64,000 nucleotides of DNA from Azotobacter vinelandii CA (GTDB lineage Bacteria; Pseudomonadota; Gammaproteobacteria; Pseudomonadales; Pseudomonadaceae), in the NCBI RefSeq assembly GCF_000380335.1, contig NC_021149.1, positions 1,974,501 through 2,038,500 of the forward strand, in the 5' to 3' direction. The position numbers were made by a program, and so were the translations under genes. A model generated the notes under the pieces. It ran no database searches. It worked only from the letters and a program-made list of their open reading frames with translations, and was not told where the DNA came from. Below, one piece after another: positions 34,630 to 43,553 of this stretch (positions are counted from its first letter, which is position 1; each line of letters begins with the position of its first letter).

Positions 34630-35640
34630 TCATCTCGGGCGCCATGTCCGGCTCGGGCGTCGCCAGAGCAGGATGCCGAGCGGAAGACCGATCGGGGCCA
34701 GGACCGGCAACGACGGCACGCCGCCGTTGTTCGCGCCCTTGTGCCAGCCGCCGCGGACGCCGTGTCCGTCGTACATCGGCTCGCACAGGGTGCCGCTGGT
34801 CTGTGCGCCCGGCTCACCGGTGAGAAAACCGCGATGGAGCATCCGGGCGTCGAGCCGCGTCATCAGCCCGGGGGCCGGGCGTTTCAGCAGGATGGCTGCG
34901 CGTCCGGCCCCGCCGACGACGATTCCGGCACGCGGAAACCGCACCAGGTCCACGACCGCGCGGGCAACCTTCTCCGGCGTGTGGACCGGCGGTGCGGCGC
35001 GTACCCGGTGCTGGCTGCAGTTGGCCGCATGCTCGAAGCAGGGCGTGTCGATGAGCGCGGGCAGGACAGTGCAGACATGGATGCCCGGCTGGTCCAGCAG
35101 TTCCTGGCGCAGGGCCTCGGAGAAGCCTCGCACGGCGAACTTGCCGGTGGCGTAGGCGGTGGAGTCCGGTTTGGCGAGGACCCCGACGATGGAGACGTCG
35201 TTGATCGGGATGCCGTGGCCCCGGGTGCGAAACTGGCGTATCGCCGCCTTGGCGCCGTACATGTAGCCGAAGACATCGGTTTCGATCACTCGGCGCCAGA
35301 CCTCGGAAGGAATATCCTCCAGCCGGCCGAATACGCCGACCCCGGCGTTGTTGAACCACAGGTCGACGCGGCCGAAGCGGACGATGGCCTGACGCGCCAG
35401 CTTTTCGACGTCCTCCTCGCGGCTCACGTCGGTGCCCAGGGCGAAGGCGCTGCCGCCCAGATCCCGGCTCTGGCGCGCCACCTCCGCGAGCATCTCCGTG
35501 CGCCGTGCGCCGTGCGCCGTGCGCCGTGCGGCGAGCAGGAGCCTGGCGCCGCGCTCGGCGAAGGCGTGGGCGGTGGCGCGGCCGATGCCGCTCGAGGCTC
35601 CGGCGATGACGACGACCGTTCCGGTAGAGATCGGGTCCAT
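34630..35640 (-). CDS. SDR family oxidoreductase with internal heptanucleotide repeat
   Basis: A 336-residue classical-type short-chain dehydrogenase/reductase. The NAD(P) motif is VIAGASSGIGRA, NNAG is in WFNNAGVGVFG, and the catalytic pair is Y-A-T-G-K in DSTAYATGKFAVRGFSEAL. The C-terminal 100 residues extend beyond the SDR core and end in a short hydrophobic segment. Near residues 37-48 the sequence ARRTAHGARRTEM holds a seven-residue insertion encoded by a tandem 7-bp repeat (35496-35530). Without the insertion it would read like normal SDRs. Substrate unknown. Confidence 0.87.
   Translation of the reverse strand: MDPISTGTVVVIAGASSGIGRATAHAFAERGARLLLAARRTAHGARRTEMLAEVARQSRDLGGSAFALGTDVSREEDVEKLARQAIVRFGRVDLWFNNAGVGVFGRLEDIPSEVWRRVIETDVFGYMYGAKAAIRQFRTRGHGIPINDVSIVGVLAKPDSTAYATGKFAVRGFSEALRQELLDQPGIHVCTVLPALIDTPCFEHAANCSQHRVRAAPPVHTPEKVARAVVDLVRFPRAGIVVGGAGRAAILLKRPAPGLMTRLDARMLHRGFLTGEPGAQTSGTLCEPMYDGHGVRGGWHKGANNGGVPSLPVLAPIGLPLGILLWRRPSRTWRPR
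35496..35530. repeat. Five perfect CCGTGCG heptamers inside the SDR gene
   Basis: Units at 35496-35502, 35503-35509, 35510-35516, 35517-35523 and 35524-35530. Seven is not a multiple of three, so gain or loss of one unit would shift the reading frame. Confidence 0.97.
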
Positions 35641-35747
35641 GGCGTCCTCTATGGCTTGGGCGGTTGGAGGCCTTGCTTGCTGAGAGGGAACGATTGCAGC
35701 GGAAGTTCAAGGGCTGCTGACGGCCTGCCGACCGCGAAGACCGGTTC

Positions 35748-36515
35748 TCAAAGGATCGGCCTGAGCAGGACCTGGGCTTCGTACAGGGCGGGCAGGTAGC
35801 GCTCGCGCATTTCCTCCGGGCCCATCCGCGCGGCATGGGTGGTCAGCGTCAGGCTGGCCTTCATCTGTCCTTCGCGGTCGCGCAGCGGCACGCCCAGCAC
35901 GCGCATGCCCACCTCGTACTCCTGGTCCACCAGTGCGTGGCCGAGTTCGCCGATCCGGACCAGTTCGGCGCGGATCGCCTCCACCGAGGTCAGGGTATAG
36001 GGCGTCGGGGCGCACAGTTCGACCCGCGCGAAATAGGCGTCCAGCGCACCGGGGGCCAGCGTGGCCAGCCACAGCCGGCCGCTCGCCGTGCAGTACATCG
36101 GCATCCGCGCGCCGGGGCGGATCGACGGCGAGGCGATGTGGCTGTAGCGGCTGCGCACGATGTGCACGATGTCGTCGCCGTCGCGCACGCCCACCGAGAC
36201 ATGCTCCTGGGTGTTGCGCGCCACCTGCTCGACGATCGGCCGCAGCATGCGCGGCAGTTGCGCCGAATCCACGTAGGCCTGGCCGATGCGCAGGGCCTTG
36301 GCGGTCAGCCAGTAGTGGCGGCCGTCGGTTTCGGCGAAGCCGTCGTGGACCAGGGTCAGCAGGAAGCGCCGCACCGCACTCGGGGTCAGCCCGGAAAGAC
36401 TGGCCGCCTGCGGCACGCTGAGGCGCGGATGGCGTTCGGAGAACAGTTGCATCAGGGCCAGGCCTTTCTGCAGGCCGACGATCAGGTCGCGGGAATGGAT
36501 GACGGGCTCTTTCAT
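35748..36515 (-). CDS. IclR-family transcriptional regulator (PcaR/PobR-like)
   Basis: A 255-residue regulator with an N-terminal winged helix-turn-helix (about residues 12-70; VPQAASLSGLTPSAVRRFLL) and a C-terminal effector-binding domain (GMRVLGVPLRDREGQMKASL). It resembles the PcaR/PcaU/PobR group that senses aromatic acids. It is divergent from the shikimate-dehydrogenase-like gene, with a three-half-site operator in between, so it probably controls itself and the FAD/NIPSNAP operon. Confidence 0.92.
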   Translation of the reverse strand: MKEPVIHSRDLIVGLQKGLALMQLFSERHPRLSVPQAASLSGLTPSAVRRFLLTLVHDGFAETDGRHYWLTAKALRIGQAYVDSAQLPRMLRPIVEQVARNTQEHVSVGVRDGDDIVHIVRSRYSHIASPSIRPGARMPMYCTASGRLWLATLAPGALDAYFARVELCAPTPYTLTSVEAIRAELVRIGELGHALVDQEYEVGMRVLGVPLRDREGQMKASLTLTTHAARMGPEEMRERYLPALYEAQVLLRPIL

Positions 36516-36539
36516 GGGCGGTGAGTCATTTACCGGTTT

Positions 36540-36569
36540 GTTGCGATTATCGCAGCGTAGTTGCGATTA
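36540..36569. promoter_or_regulatory. Three-half-site operator for the IclR regulator
   Basis: GTTGCGATTA occurs at 36540-36549 and again at 36560-36569, exactly 20 bp apart; between them ATCGCAG (36549-36555) is the inverted half-site, making TGCGAT-T-ATCGCA a perfect palindrome at 36542-36554. Palindrome plus direct repeat is the known architecture of PcaU/PobR operators. Confidence 0.7.
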
Positions 36570-36657
36570 ACAAGCGGAAAGGCAAACAGGAACATTGTTC
36601 TGGAAAATCCGTGGGCGCAGGATCGGGCCACAACAAATCCAAGAACTGGAGGCCCGT

Positions 36658-37467
36658 ATGATTCGTGGTTCCACTGCACTGGTCGGCATCGTCGGTTCGC
36701 CGATCGCCCAGGTCAAATCCCCGGAAAACTTCAATGCCTGGTTCGCCGAACACGGCCAGGATCTGGCGATGCTGCCCATCGACCTGCAGGAGTCGTCCCT
36801 GGACGCCTTCCTCGCCACCCTGCGCGGCTGGAAGAACCTGCGCGGTTGCGTGGTCACCGTGCCTTACAAGCAGCTCCTGGCCACTCGCCTGGACGCCGTC
36901 AGCGAGCGCTCGACGGCCCTGCGTTCGGTCAACGTGATCCGCCGCGAGGCGGACGGCCGCCTGGTCGGCGACATCGTCGACGGCGAGGGCTTCCTCAACG
37001 CGGCGCGCCGGCACGCTTTCGAGCCCGGCGGCAAGCGCGCCCTGGTGGTCGGCTCCGGCGGCGTCGGCAGTGCCATCGCTTATTCCCTGTGCGAGGGCGG
37101 GGTGAGCCGGCTGGCCATCGCCGACCTCAGCGCCGAGCGCGTCGAGAGCCTCTGCGCGCTGCTGCGCCGGGCCTTCCCGGCCATCGAGATCGGCGGCGGC
37201 CATGCCTCGCTCGCCGATTTCGACCTGGTGGTCAACGCCTCGCCGGTGGGCATGGGCGACAGCGGCGAGCTGCCGCTGCCCGAGAGCCTGCTGGAAAGCC
37301 TGGCGAAGCACTGCCTGGTCGCCGACGTGGTGACCTCGCCGGAGATCACACCGCTGCTCGCCTTCGCCCGGCGCATGGGCTGCGCGGTGCAGAGCGGCCC
37401 GGAAATGGCTCGCGCCCAGCTCGGCAATCTCGGCCACTTCATGGGCGTCACGCCCCTGGACATCTGA
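36658..37467 (+). CDS. Shikimate dehydrogenase family protein
   Basis: A 269-residue two-domain protein. The N-terminal substrate domain has GIVGSPIAQVKSPENFN (in place of the AroE SPIxHSxSPxxHN motif) and the catalytic-type Lys in VVTVPYKQLL; the C-terminal half has a dinucleotide motif VVGSGGVGSA and ends LGHFMGVTPLDI. The altered substrate motif (His and Ser changed) suggests a substrate other than shikimate, as in the AroE-like/RifI/quinate groups. CTGGAGG precedes the ATG. First gene of the operon with the FAD dehydrogenase (12-bp gap). Confidence 0.85.
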   Translation: MIRGSTALVGIVGSPIAQVKSPENFNAWFAEHGQDLAMLPIDLQESSLDAFLATLRGWKNLRGCVVTVPYKQLLATRLDAVSERSTALRSVNVIRREADGRLVGDIVDGEGFLNAARRHAFEPGGKRALVVGSGGVGSAIAYSLCEGGVSRLAIADLSAERVESLCALLRRAFPAIEIGGGHASLADFDLVVNASPVGMGDSGELPLPESLLESLAKHCLVADVVTSPEITPLLAFARRMGCAVQSGPEMARAQLGNLGHFMGVTPLDI

Positions 37468-37479
37468 AGGCGATACGCG

Positions 37480-39261
37480 ATGAACACAGCCATGCACCTG
37501 CCGGATAGCGGTCCGGCGGAGCTTTCCTACGATGTGGTGGTGCTCGGCAGCGGCGCCGCCGGCTTCGCCGCGGCGCTCAGCGCTGCCTGCAAGGGCCTGA
37601 GGGTCCTGCTGGTGGAGAAGGACGCCAGCTTCGGCGGCACCTCGGCCATCTCCGGCGGCGCCGTGTGGATTCACGACAGCGACCAGGCGCGGGCGGCCGG
37701 CATCCATGTCCCGGCCGAACACACGCGCACCTACCTGCAGGCGGTCATCGGCGCGGGCTACAAGCCCGAGCTGGTCGACGCCTTCGTCGAGCGCGGGCGC
37801 GAGGCGCTGGCCTTCCTCGAAGGCCACAGCGAACTGAAATACAGTCTGCGGCCGCTGTCCCCCGACTATTACCCGGACCTGCCCGGCGGCACCGACAAGG
37901 GCCGCGCCCTGGAAATCGACGAATACGACGGACGCAGGCTGGGCGAGCGCTTCAAGGACCTGCGCAGGCCGCCGGACGGCATGCTGCTGTTCGGCGGGAT
38001 GATGGTCAACCGCGTCGACATCCAGCATTTCCTCGCCATCCGCCGCTCGCCGAAGTCCTTCTGGCACTGCCTGAAACTGCTGGCGCGCTATGGCGTCGAT
38101 CGCCTGAGCCATCCGCGCGGCACCCGCCTCACGGTAGGCAACGCGCTGATCGCCCGGCTGGCCGCCAGCGCCTTCGCCAAGGGGGTCGAACTCTGGCTGG
38201 AGACGCGCACGGAATCGCTGATCGTCGAGGATGGCGCGGTCAAGGGCCTGCTGGTCGACTACCGGGGCCAGCGCCGGCGCGTGCTGGCGCGTGGCGGGGT
38301 GGTGCTGGCCTGCGGCGGTTTCGCCGCCGGCGCGCAGGCCGCCGACTACCGGCCGAAGACCGACGCCCGGCACTGGAGCATGTCGCCGGAGACCAACGTC
38401 GGCGACGGCCTGCGCCTGGCCGCCGCGGCGAACGCCGCTGCCGGCGAGGGTTTGGCCGCCAACTTCTTCTGGGCGCCGGTGTCGGTGCTGCGCAAGCCGG
38501 ACGGCAGCCTGGAGCGCTTCCCGCACCTGGTCACCGACCGCGCCAAGCCGGGGGTGATCGCGGTCAATCGCGCCGGCCGGCGCTTCGTCAACGAGTCGAA
38601 CTCCTACCACTGCTTCGTCGAGGCCATGTTCGCCGACGGCGGGGCCAACGCACCCTGCTGGCTGATCTGCGACAGCGAGGCGCTGAACAGGTATGGCATG
38701 GGCCTGGCCCGGCCGAAGCCGGTGGACAACTCGGCGCTGATCGAGGCCGGCTACCTGCTGCGCGCCGACGACATCGGCGGGCTGGCGCAGGCCATCGGCG
38801 TGGACCCGGCCGCCCTGCAACGGACGTTGGAACGCTACAACGCCGACGCCCGGCAGAACCTCGACCGGGAATTCGGCAAGGGCGGCAACTCCTACAACCG
38901 CTACATGGGCGATCCGCTGCACCAGCCCAATCCCTGCATCGCGCCGCTGCAGCGGGCGCCGTACTACGCGATCCGCATCGATACCGGCGACCTCGGCTCG
39001 GCGCGCGGCCTGCTCACCGACGCCCGCGCCAACGTGCTGGATCGCGAGGGCCGGCCGATCGCCGGGCTCTACGCGGCCGGCAACGAAATGAATTCGATCA
39101 TGGACGGCACCTATCCCGGTCCCGGCATCACCCTGGGGCCGGGCCTGGCCTTCGGCTACATCGCCGCCTGCGACATCGCCGAACGCCTGGGCGGCGGGAC
39201 TTCGCGAGCAACCCAACCTGGAGACGAGCATGTACTACGAACTGCGCACCTACACCATTAA
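37480..39261 (+). CDS. FAD-dependent dehydrogenase, KstD/fumarate reductase type (paralogue 1)
   Basis: A 593-residue flavoprotein with the FAD Rossmann motif VVVLGSGAAGFAAALSA near the N-terminus, the GGTSAISGGAVWI stretch, an active-site NESNSYHCF segment and the C-terminal GPGITLGPGLAFGYIA motif. This fits 3-ketosteroid-dehydrogenase-like enzymes that insert C=C bonds next to ring ketones. It shares end-to-end similarity with the proteins at 40398-42152 and 49761-51506. The C-terminal 32 bp overlap the next gene, so the two are translationally coupled. Confidence 0.88.
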   Translation: MNTAMHLPDSGPAELSYDVVVLGSGAAGFAAALSAACKGLRVLLVEKDASFGGTSAISGGAVWIHDSDQARAAGIHVPAEHTRTYLQAVIGAGYKPELVDAFVERGREALAFLEGHSELKYSLRPLSPDYYPDLPGGTDKGRALEIDEYDGRRLGERFKDLRRPPDGMLLFGGMMVNRVDIQHFLAIRRSPKSFWHCLKLLARYGVDRLSHPRGTRLTVGNALIARLAASAFAKGVELWLETRTESLIVEDGAVKGLLVDYRGQRRRVLARGGVVLACGGFAAGAQAADYRPKTDARHWSMSPETNVGDGLRLAAAANAAAGEGLAANFFWAPVSVLRKPDGSLERFPHLVTDRAKPGVIAVNRAGRRFVNESNSYHCFVEAMFADGGANAPCWLICDSEALNRYGMGLARPKPVDNSALIEAGYLLRADDIGGLAQAIGVDPAALQRTLERYNADARQNLDREFGKGGNSYNRYMGDPLHQPNPCIAPLQRAPYYAIRIDTGDLGSARGLLTDARANVLDREGRPIAGLYAAGNEMNSIMDGTYPGPGITLGPGLAFGYIAACDIAERLGGGTSRATQPGDEHVLRTAHLHH

Positions 39262-39550
39262 ACCGACCAGGCTGGCCGACTGGCTGGCCCTCTATAAGAG
39301 CGACGCGCTGCCGCTGCAGATGGAGGTCCTCGGTAATCTGGTCGGCTTCTTCGTCACCGAGTTCGGCGGCGCCAACCAGGTGGTGCACATCTGGGCCTAC
39401 GAAAGCCTGGACGACCGCCAGGCGCGCCGCGGGCGGATGGCCGCCGATCCGCGCTGGCTGGAGTTCAGCCGCAAGAACAAGGAGCTGGACGCGGTGGTGA
39501 GCCTCGACTCGCGACTGATGCGGCCGACCGATTTCTCGCCGCTGCAATAG
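39230..39550 (+). CDS. NIPSNAP family protein (copy 1)
   Basis: A 106-residue dimeric alpha+beta barrel-type protein of the NIPSNAP family: MYYELRTYTIKPTRLADWL at the start and VVHIWAYESLDDRQARRGRM in the middle. Function of bacterial members is unknown. Its start lies within the FAD dehydrogenase gene (32-bp overlap), and a second FAD-NIPSNAP pair occurs at 49761-51832, so the pair is probably a functional unit. Confidence 0.87.
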   Translation: MYYELRTYTIKPTRLADWLALYKSDALPLQMEVLGNLVGFFVTEFGGANQVVHIWAYESLDDRQARRGRMAADPRWLEFSRKNKELDAVVSLDSRLMRPTDFSPLQ

Positions 39551-39560
39551 GGGGCTTTTA

Positions 39561-39597
39561 CCCCTTCTCCCCGTGGGATTAGGGCGGGGAGAAGGGG
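39561..39597 (+). terminator. Hairpin after the first NIPSNAP gene
   Basis: A perfect 13-bp stem (CCCCTTCTCCCCG / CGGGGAGAAGGGG, 11-nt loop) 10 bp after the stop; no T-run follows. Confidence 0.6.
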
Positions 39598-39657
39598 AAT
39601 GACTGAGCGCCGTCCAACGGCCCTCTCCCCCGGCCCCTCTCCCTGAGGGAGAGGGGA

Positions 39658-40363
39658 GACGATTATGACGACCGGACGGGAGATCCTCATGCACGGAGCC
39701 GGTAGCCAGCCACTACCCGAAAGTCGCGACACATTGCTCCCTCTCCCCTCGGGGAGAGGGCTGGGGAGAGGGGGCGGCCGAACTGCCGCCCAACGATCCT
39801 CTCCCCCGACCCCTCTCCCAAGGGGAGAGGGGAGACGATCGTGACGACCGGACGGGAGATCACCATGCACGAAGCCGGTAGCCAGCCGCTATCCGAAAGT
39901 CGCAACACATTGCTCCCTCTCTCCTCGGGGAGAGGGCTGGGGAGAGGGGGTGGCCGAACTGCCGCCCAACGGCCCTCTCCCCCGGCCCCTCTCCCTGAGG
40001 GAGAGGGGAGACGATTATGACGACCGGACGGGAGATCGTCATGCACGAAGCCGGTAGCCAGCCGCTACCCGAAAGTCGCGACACATTGCTCCCTCTCCCC
40101 CTCGGGGAGAGGGTTGGGGAGAGGGGGTGGCCGAACTGCCGCCCAACGGCCCTCTCCCCCGGCCCCTCTCCCTGGGGGAGAGGGGAGACGATCGTGACGA
40201 CCGGACGGGAGATCCTCATGCACGGAGCCGGTAGCCAGCCGCTACCCGAAAGCCGCGACACATTTTGCTCCCTCTCCCCCTCGGGGAGAGGGTTGGGGAG
40301 AGGGGGTGGCCGGAATGTCGTCCGATGTCCACTTCTCCCGGTCCCTCTCCCCGGCGGAGAGGT
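39658..40363 (+). repeat. Four tandem 176-177 bp repeats carrying copies of a gene start
   Basis: Near-identical units begin at 39658, 39834, 40010 and 40187. Each consists of a segment with GGGAG, an ATG and about 13 codons (reading MH-[G/E]AGSQPLPESRD) homologous to the start of the FAD gene at 40398, followed by a CTCTCCCC/GGGGAGAG-rich inverted-repeat element. A partial CTCTCCCC element also precedes the first unit (39621-39657). The units replace what would be the leader of paralogue 2. Confidence 0.95.
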
Positions 40364-40397
40364 CCGTTCGATCATGACAACCAAAGGGGAGATCGTC

Positions 40398-42152
40398 ATG
40401 CACAGTGTCGATAGCCAGCCCTTGCCCGAGTATTGCGATGTACTCGTCCTGGGCTCGGGTGCCGCCGGCCTCGCCGCGGCGGTGACCGCCGCCGAGCAGG
40501 GGCTCGACGTGCTGGTGGCGGAGAAGGAGCCCTGGCTGGGCGGTACCAGCGCCTGGTCGGGCGGCTGGCTGTGGATTCCGCGCAATCCCCTGGCCATCGC
40601 CGAGGGCGTGGTCGAGGACGCCGAACAGCCGGAGACCTATCTGCGCCACGAGCTGCACAGCGAGCGCCTGGACGCGCGGATGGAGGCCTTTCTGGAGCAG
40701 GGGCCGCGGATGGTCGAGTTCTTCCAGCGACGCACCGCCGTGCAGTTTTTCTCCGGCAGCCGGATGCCCGATTTTCACGAGTCGCCCGGTTTCGTCCGCG
40801 GCGGCCGCTCGCTGTGCGCCCAGCCGTTCGACGGCCGCCAGCTCGGTCCCTGGATCGAGCGGCTGCGCCCGCCGCTGGACCTGATCAGTCTGGCCGGCAT
40901 GGGCATCGCCGGCGGCGTGGATCTGGCGCATTTCTTCAACGCCCGCCGCTCGCCGCGCTCGGCGCTCTACGTGGCCGGGCGCCTGCTGCGGCATTTCCGC
41001 GACCTGCTGTGGCACAGCCGTGGCATGCATCTGGTCAACGGCAACGCGCTGGTGGCGCGGCTGTTGAAAAGTGCCTTGGACCGTCGGGTGCGTCTGTTCA
41101 CCGAGGCGCCGGCGCGCGACCTGCTGCGCGACGGCGAGGCGGTGGTCGGTGCGCGCATCGAGCGGGGCGGAGCGCTGCTCGAGGTCCGTGCTCGCCGTGG
41201 CGTGGTGCTGGCCTGCGGCGGTTTCCCGCATGACCAGCGGCGCATCGCGCAACTGTTCGTCCATGCGCCGAGCGGCAGCGAACACTTGTCCGCCGCGCCC
41301 AAGGGCAATACCGGCGACGGCCTGCGCCTGGGCGAGAGCGTCGGCGGGCAGGTCGCCGGCGATCTGGCGAATCCCGCCGCCTGGGCGCCGGTGTCGCGGG
41401 TGCCGCGCGGCGACGGCGGCTTCAGCGGCTTCCCGCACCTGCTCGAACGCGCCAAGCCCGGCTTCATCGCCGTGCGCCGCGACGGCCGGCGCTTCGTCAA
41501 CGAGGCCGACTCCTACCACGACTTCATGAGCGCCCTGTTCGCCGCCACGCCGGCGGACGAGGTCGCCCAGGCCTGGCTGATCTGCGACCAGCGGGCGCAG
41601 CGCCATTACGGTCTCGGCTGGTCGCGGCCGTTTCCGTTCCCGACCCGGCCCTGGGTGCGCAAGGGCTATCTGCACAAGGCCGCCAGCCTGGGCGAACTGG
41701 CCCGCCAGTGCGGTATCGACGCCCGCCAACTGGAAGCCACGGTGGCAGCCTTCAACCTCGGCGCGGAGCGCGGCGTCGACCCCCAGTTCGGGCGCGGCGC
41801 CTCGGCCTACAACAAGGCCCAGGGCGAGGCGCTGCACGGGCCGAATCCGTCGCTGGGCGCGCTCCTTCGCGCGCCGTTCTACGCGCTGAAGCTGGTGCCC
41901 GGCAGCCTCGGCACCTTCGCCGGGCTGCGCACCGACGCCGAGGCGCGGGTGCTGGGGGAGGGCGGCGCGCCGATTCCCGGCCTGTACGCGGTGGGCAACG
42001 ACATGGCGCATGTGATGAACGGCCATTACCCGAGCGGCGGCATCACCCTGGGGCCGGGCATGACCTTCGGCTACATCGCCGGCCGGGCCCTGGCGGCGCG
42101 GCCGGAGCGGGAAATCCCGGAACGGGCCGCCGCACAGCCGGCCGGGATCTGA
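40398..42152 (+). CDS. FAD-dependent dehydrogenase, KstD/fumarate reductase type (paralogue 2)
   Basis: A 584-residue flavoprotein with FAD motif VLVLGSGAAGLAAAVTAA, GGTSAWSGGWLWIP, active-site NEADSYHDF and C-terminal GGITLGPGMTFGYIAG. The ATG at 40398 has GGGGAG 8 nt upstream. The frame stays open upstream through the last two tandem repeats to 40017 (711 codons), so an N-terminally extended form cannot be excluded, but the FAD motif normally lies near the N-terminus. Unlike the other two paralogues, no NIPSNAP gene follows. Confidence 0.88.
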   Translation: MHSVDSQPLPEYCDVLVLGSGAAGLAAAVTAAEQGLDVLVAEKEPWLGGTSAWSGGWLWIPRNPLAIAEGVVEDAEQPETYLRHELHSERLDARMEAFLEQGPRMVEFFQRRTAVQFFSGSRMPDFHESPGFVRGGRSLCAQPFDGRQLGPWIERLRPPLDLISLAGMGIAGGVDLAHFFNARRSPRSALYVAGRLLRHFRDLLWHSRGMHLVNGNALVARLLKSALDRRVRLFTEAPARDLLRDGEAVVGARIERGGALLEVRARRGVVLACGGFPHDQRRIAQLFVHAPSGSEHLSAAPKGNTGDGLRLGESVGGQVAGDLANPAAWAPVSRVPRGDGGFSGFPHLLERAKPGFIAVRRDGRRFVNEADSYHDFMSALFAATPADEVAQAWLICDQRAQRHYGLGWSRPFPFPTRPWVRKGYLHKAASLGELARQCGIDARQLEATVAAFNLGAERGVDPQFGRGASAYNKAQGEALHGPNPSLGALLRAPFYALKLVPGSLGTFAGLRTDAEARVLGEGGAPIPGLYAVGNDMAHVMNGHYPSGGITLGPGMTFGYIAGRALAARPEREIPERAAAQPAGI

Positions 42153-42344
42153 GCGGCATGGGCGGCGGATGGAAATAGTCCGGGCGCTTGCAGGAAAAAT
42201 ACCTGTGGAACGGCGGCCCCAACTGCGAGAATGGTCCCGCGCGAACCCAGCCGGCTGCCGTTCCCGTCGCGCGAACGACGGCGCCGCCCCGCCCAGTCAT
42301 CGCTCGCGGCCCGTTCCGGCCGCGGTTCATTCGAGGCCCTTGCC

Positions 42345-43553
42345 GTGACCGCTTCGTTGCCGCCGCCCTTGCCCCTGTCCGGTCGACTGGCCGTTCCCCG
42401 TGCCTTCCTCGCCCTGGCGCTGGTCGGCGCCCTGCTCGGCAGCACCACGCCTTCGCCGCTGTACGGGCTCTATCAGTCGCTGTGGAACTTCCCCTCGGTC
42501 GTGTTGAGCGCCCTCTATGCGGTCTACGCCTTCGGCGTGCTGCTGTCGCTCGCCGCCCTCGGCGGGCTTTCCGACCGCCTGCCGGACCGCCGGCTGATTC
42601 TCCTGCCGGCCCTGGCCGTGGTCGGCCTCGGCGCGTTGTCCTTCGGTTTCGCCGACGACCCGCAGGCGCTGTTCTTCGGCCGCCTGCTGGCCGGCCTCGG
42701 TACCGGCGCCCTGACCGGCAGCGCCAATGCCGCGCTGATGGATTTCGACAACCTGGACCGGCAGCGCCGTGCCGCCAGCCTGGCGAGCATCGCCTTCACC
42801 GCCGGCGCGGCGCTGGGCCCGGTGATCAGCTCGGTGGCGCTGTACCTGGACTTCTGGCCGCGCAGTTCGCCCTTTCTGCTGATCGCCGCGCTGGCGTTGC
42901 TCGCCGGCCTGGGACTGGTTTTCGGCGACTGGCCGCGGCCGGCGAAGACACCGGCATGCGCCGAGCGCCCGACCGCGCGCCAGCCGCTGGGGCGGGCCAT
43001 GGCCTCGCTGTGGCCGGCCTTCGCCATGGTCTGCGCGGTACTGGTGCTGGGCTGGGCGGTGGGTTCGCTGTTCATCGCCCTGGGCTCCACCCTGCTGGCC
43101 TCGCTGCTGCCGGCCGGTGCCCTGGCCGCCGCCGGACTGATAGTCGCCGCCTTCCAGATCGCCGCCGGCGTCACCCAGTTCCTCTGCCGGCGGCTGCCCG
43201 CCGGGCGCGCCATCCGCCTCGGTTGCATGCTGCTGGCGGCCGGCTGGGCCGGCTGTACCTTCAGCCTGGCGCAGGGCCTGGCCTGGGGCTTCTGCCTGTT
43301 CACCCTGCTTTGCGGGGTCGGCTACGGCGCCTCCTTCGTCGGCGCCATGGGACACCTGGCGGCCATCGCCCCGGCGGAGCACCGCGGCACCCTGAGTTCG
43401 CTGTTCTACGTGGCCGGCTACCTGGGCAGCGCCCTGGGCATCCTCGGCATCGGTGCGCTGATCGACGCCGCCGGCCTGCTGCCGACGATGCGGGGGCTGG
43501 TCGTGTGCGTCGGGCTGGCGGCCGCAGCGATTCTCTGGCGGGGACGGTTCTAA
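42345..43553 (+). CDS. MFS transporter
   Basis: A 402-residue major facilitator with about twelve hydrophobic segments and the loop-2 motif GGLSDRLPDRRLIL. The GTG at 42345 (MTASLPPPLPLSG) is chosen because the longer frame from 42231 adds an Arg-rich, non-membrane N-terminus; GAGG lies upstream. Substrate unknown; its place after FAD paralogue 2 suggests uptake or export of the same compound class. Confidence 0.8.
   Translation: MTASLPPPLPLSGRLAVPRAFLALALVGALLGSTTPSPLYGLYQSLWNFPSVVLSALYAVYAFGVLLSLAALGGLSDRLPDRRLILLPALAVVGLGALSFGFADDPQALFFGRLLAGLGTGALTGSANAALMDFDNLDRQRRAASLASIAFTAGAALGPVISSVALYLDFWPRSSPFLLIAALALLAGLGLVFGDWPRPAKTPACAERPTARQPLGRAMASLWPAFAMVCAVLVLGWAVGSLFIALGSTLLASLLPAGALAAAGLIVAAFQIAAGVTQFLCRRLPAGRAIRLGCMLLAAGWAGCTFSLAQGLAWGFCLFTLLCGVGYGASFVGAMGHLAAIAPAEHRGTLSSLFYVAGYLGSALGILGIGALIDAAGLLPTMRGLVVCVGLAAAAILWRGRF

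Noticed and set aside
36547-39231. An 894-codon minus-strand open frame opposite the AroE-like and FAD genes
   Set aside because: It is antisense to two clear genes, has no recognisable domain or ribosome-binding site, and long antisense frames are expected at this GC content.
39658-40363. Possible CRISPR array
   Set aside because: Units are 176-177 bp and almost identical throughout; there are no short repeats separated by unique spacers.
40017-40397. N-terminal extension of FAD paralogue 2 through the tandem repeats
   Set aside because: The FAD-binding motif normally lies within about 20-30 residues of the N-terminus and a good ribosome-binding site precedes the ATG at 40398; the extension consists of repeat-encoded sequence. 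Kept as a finding but not as the gene start.
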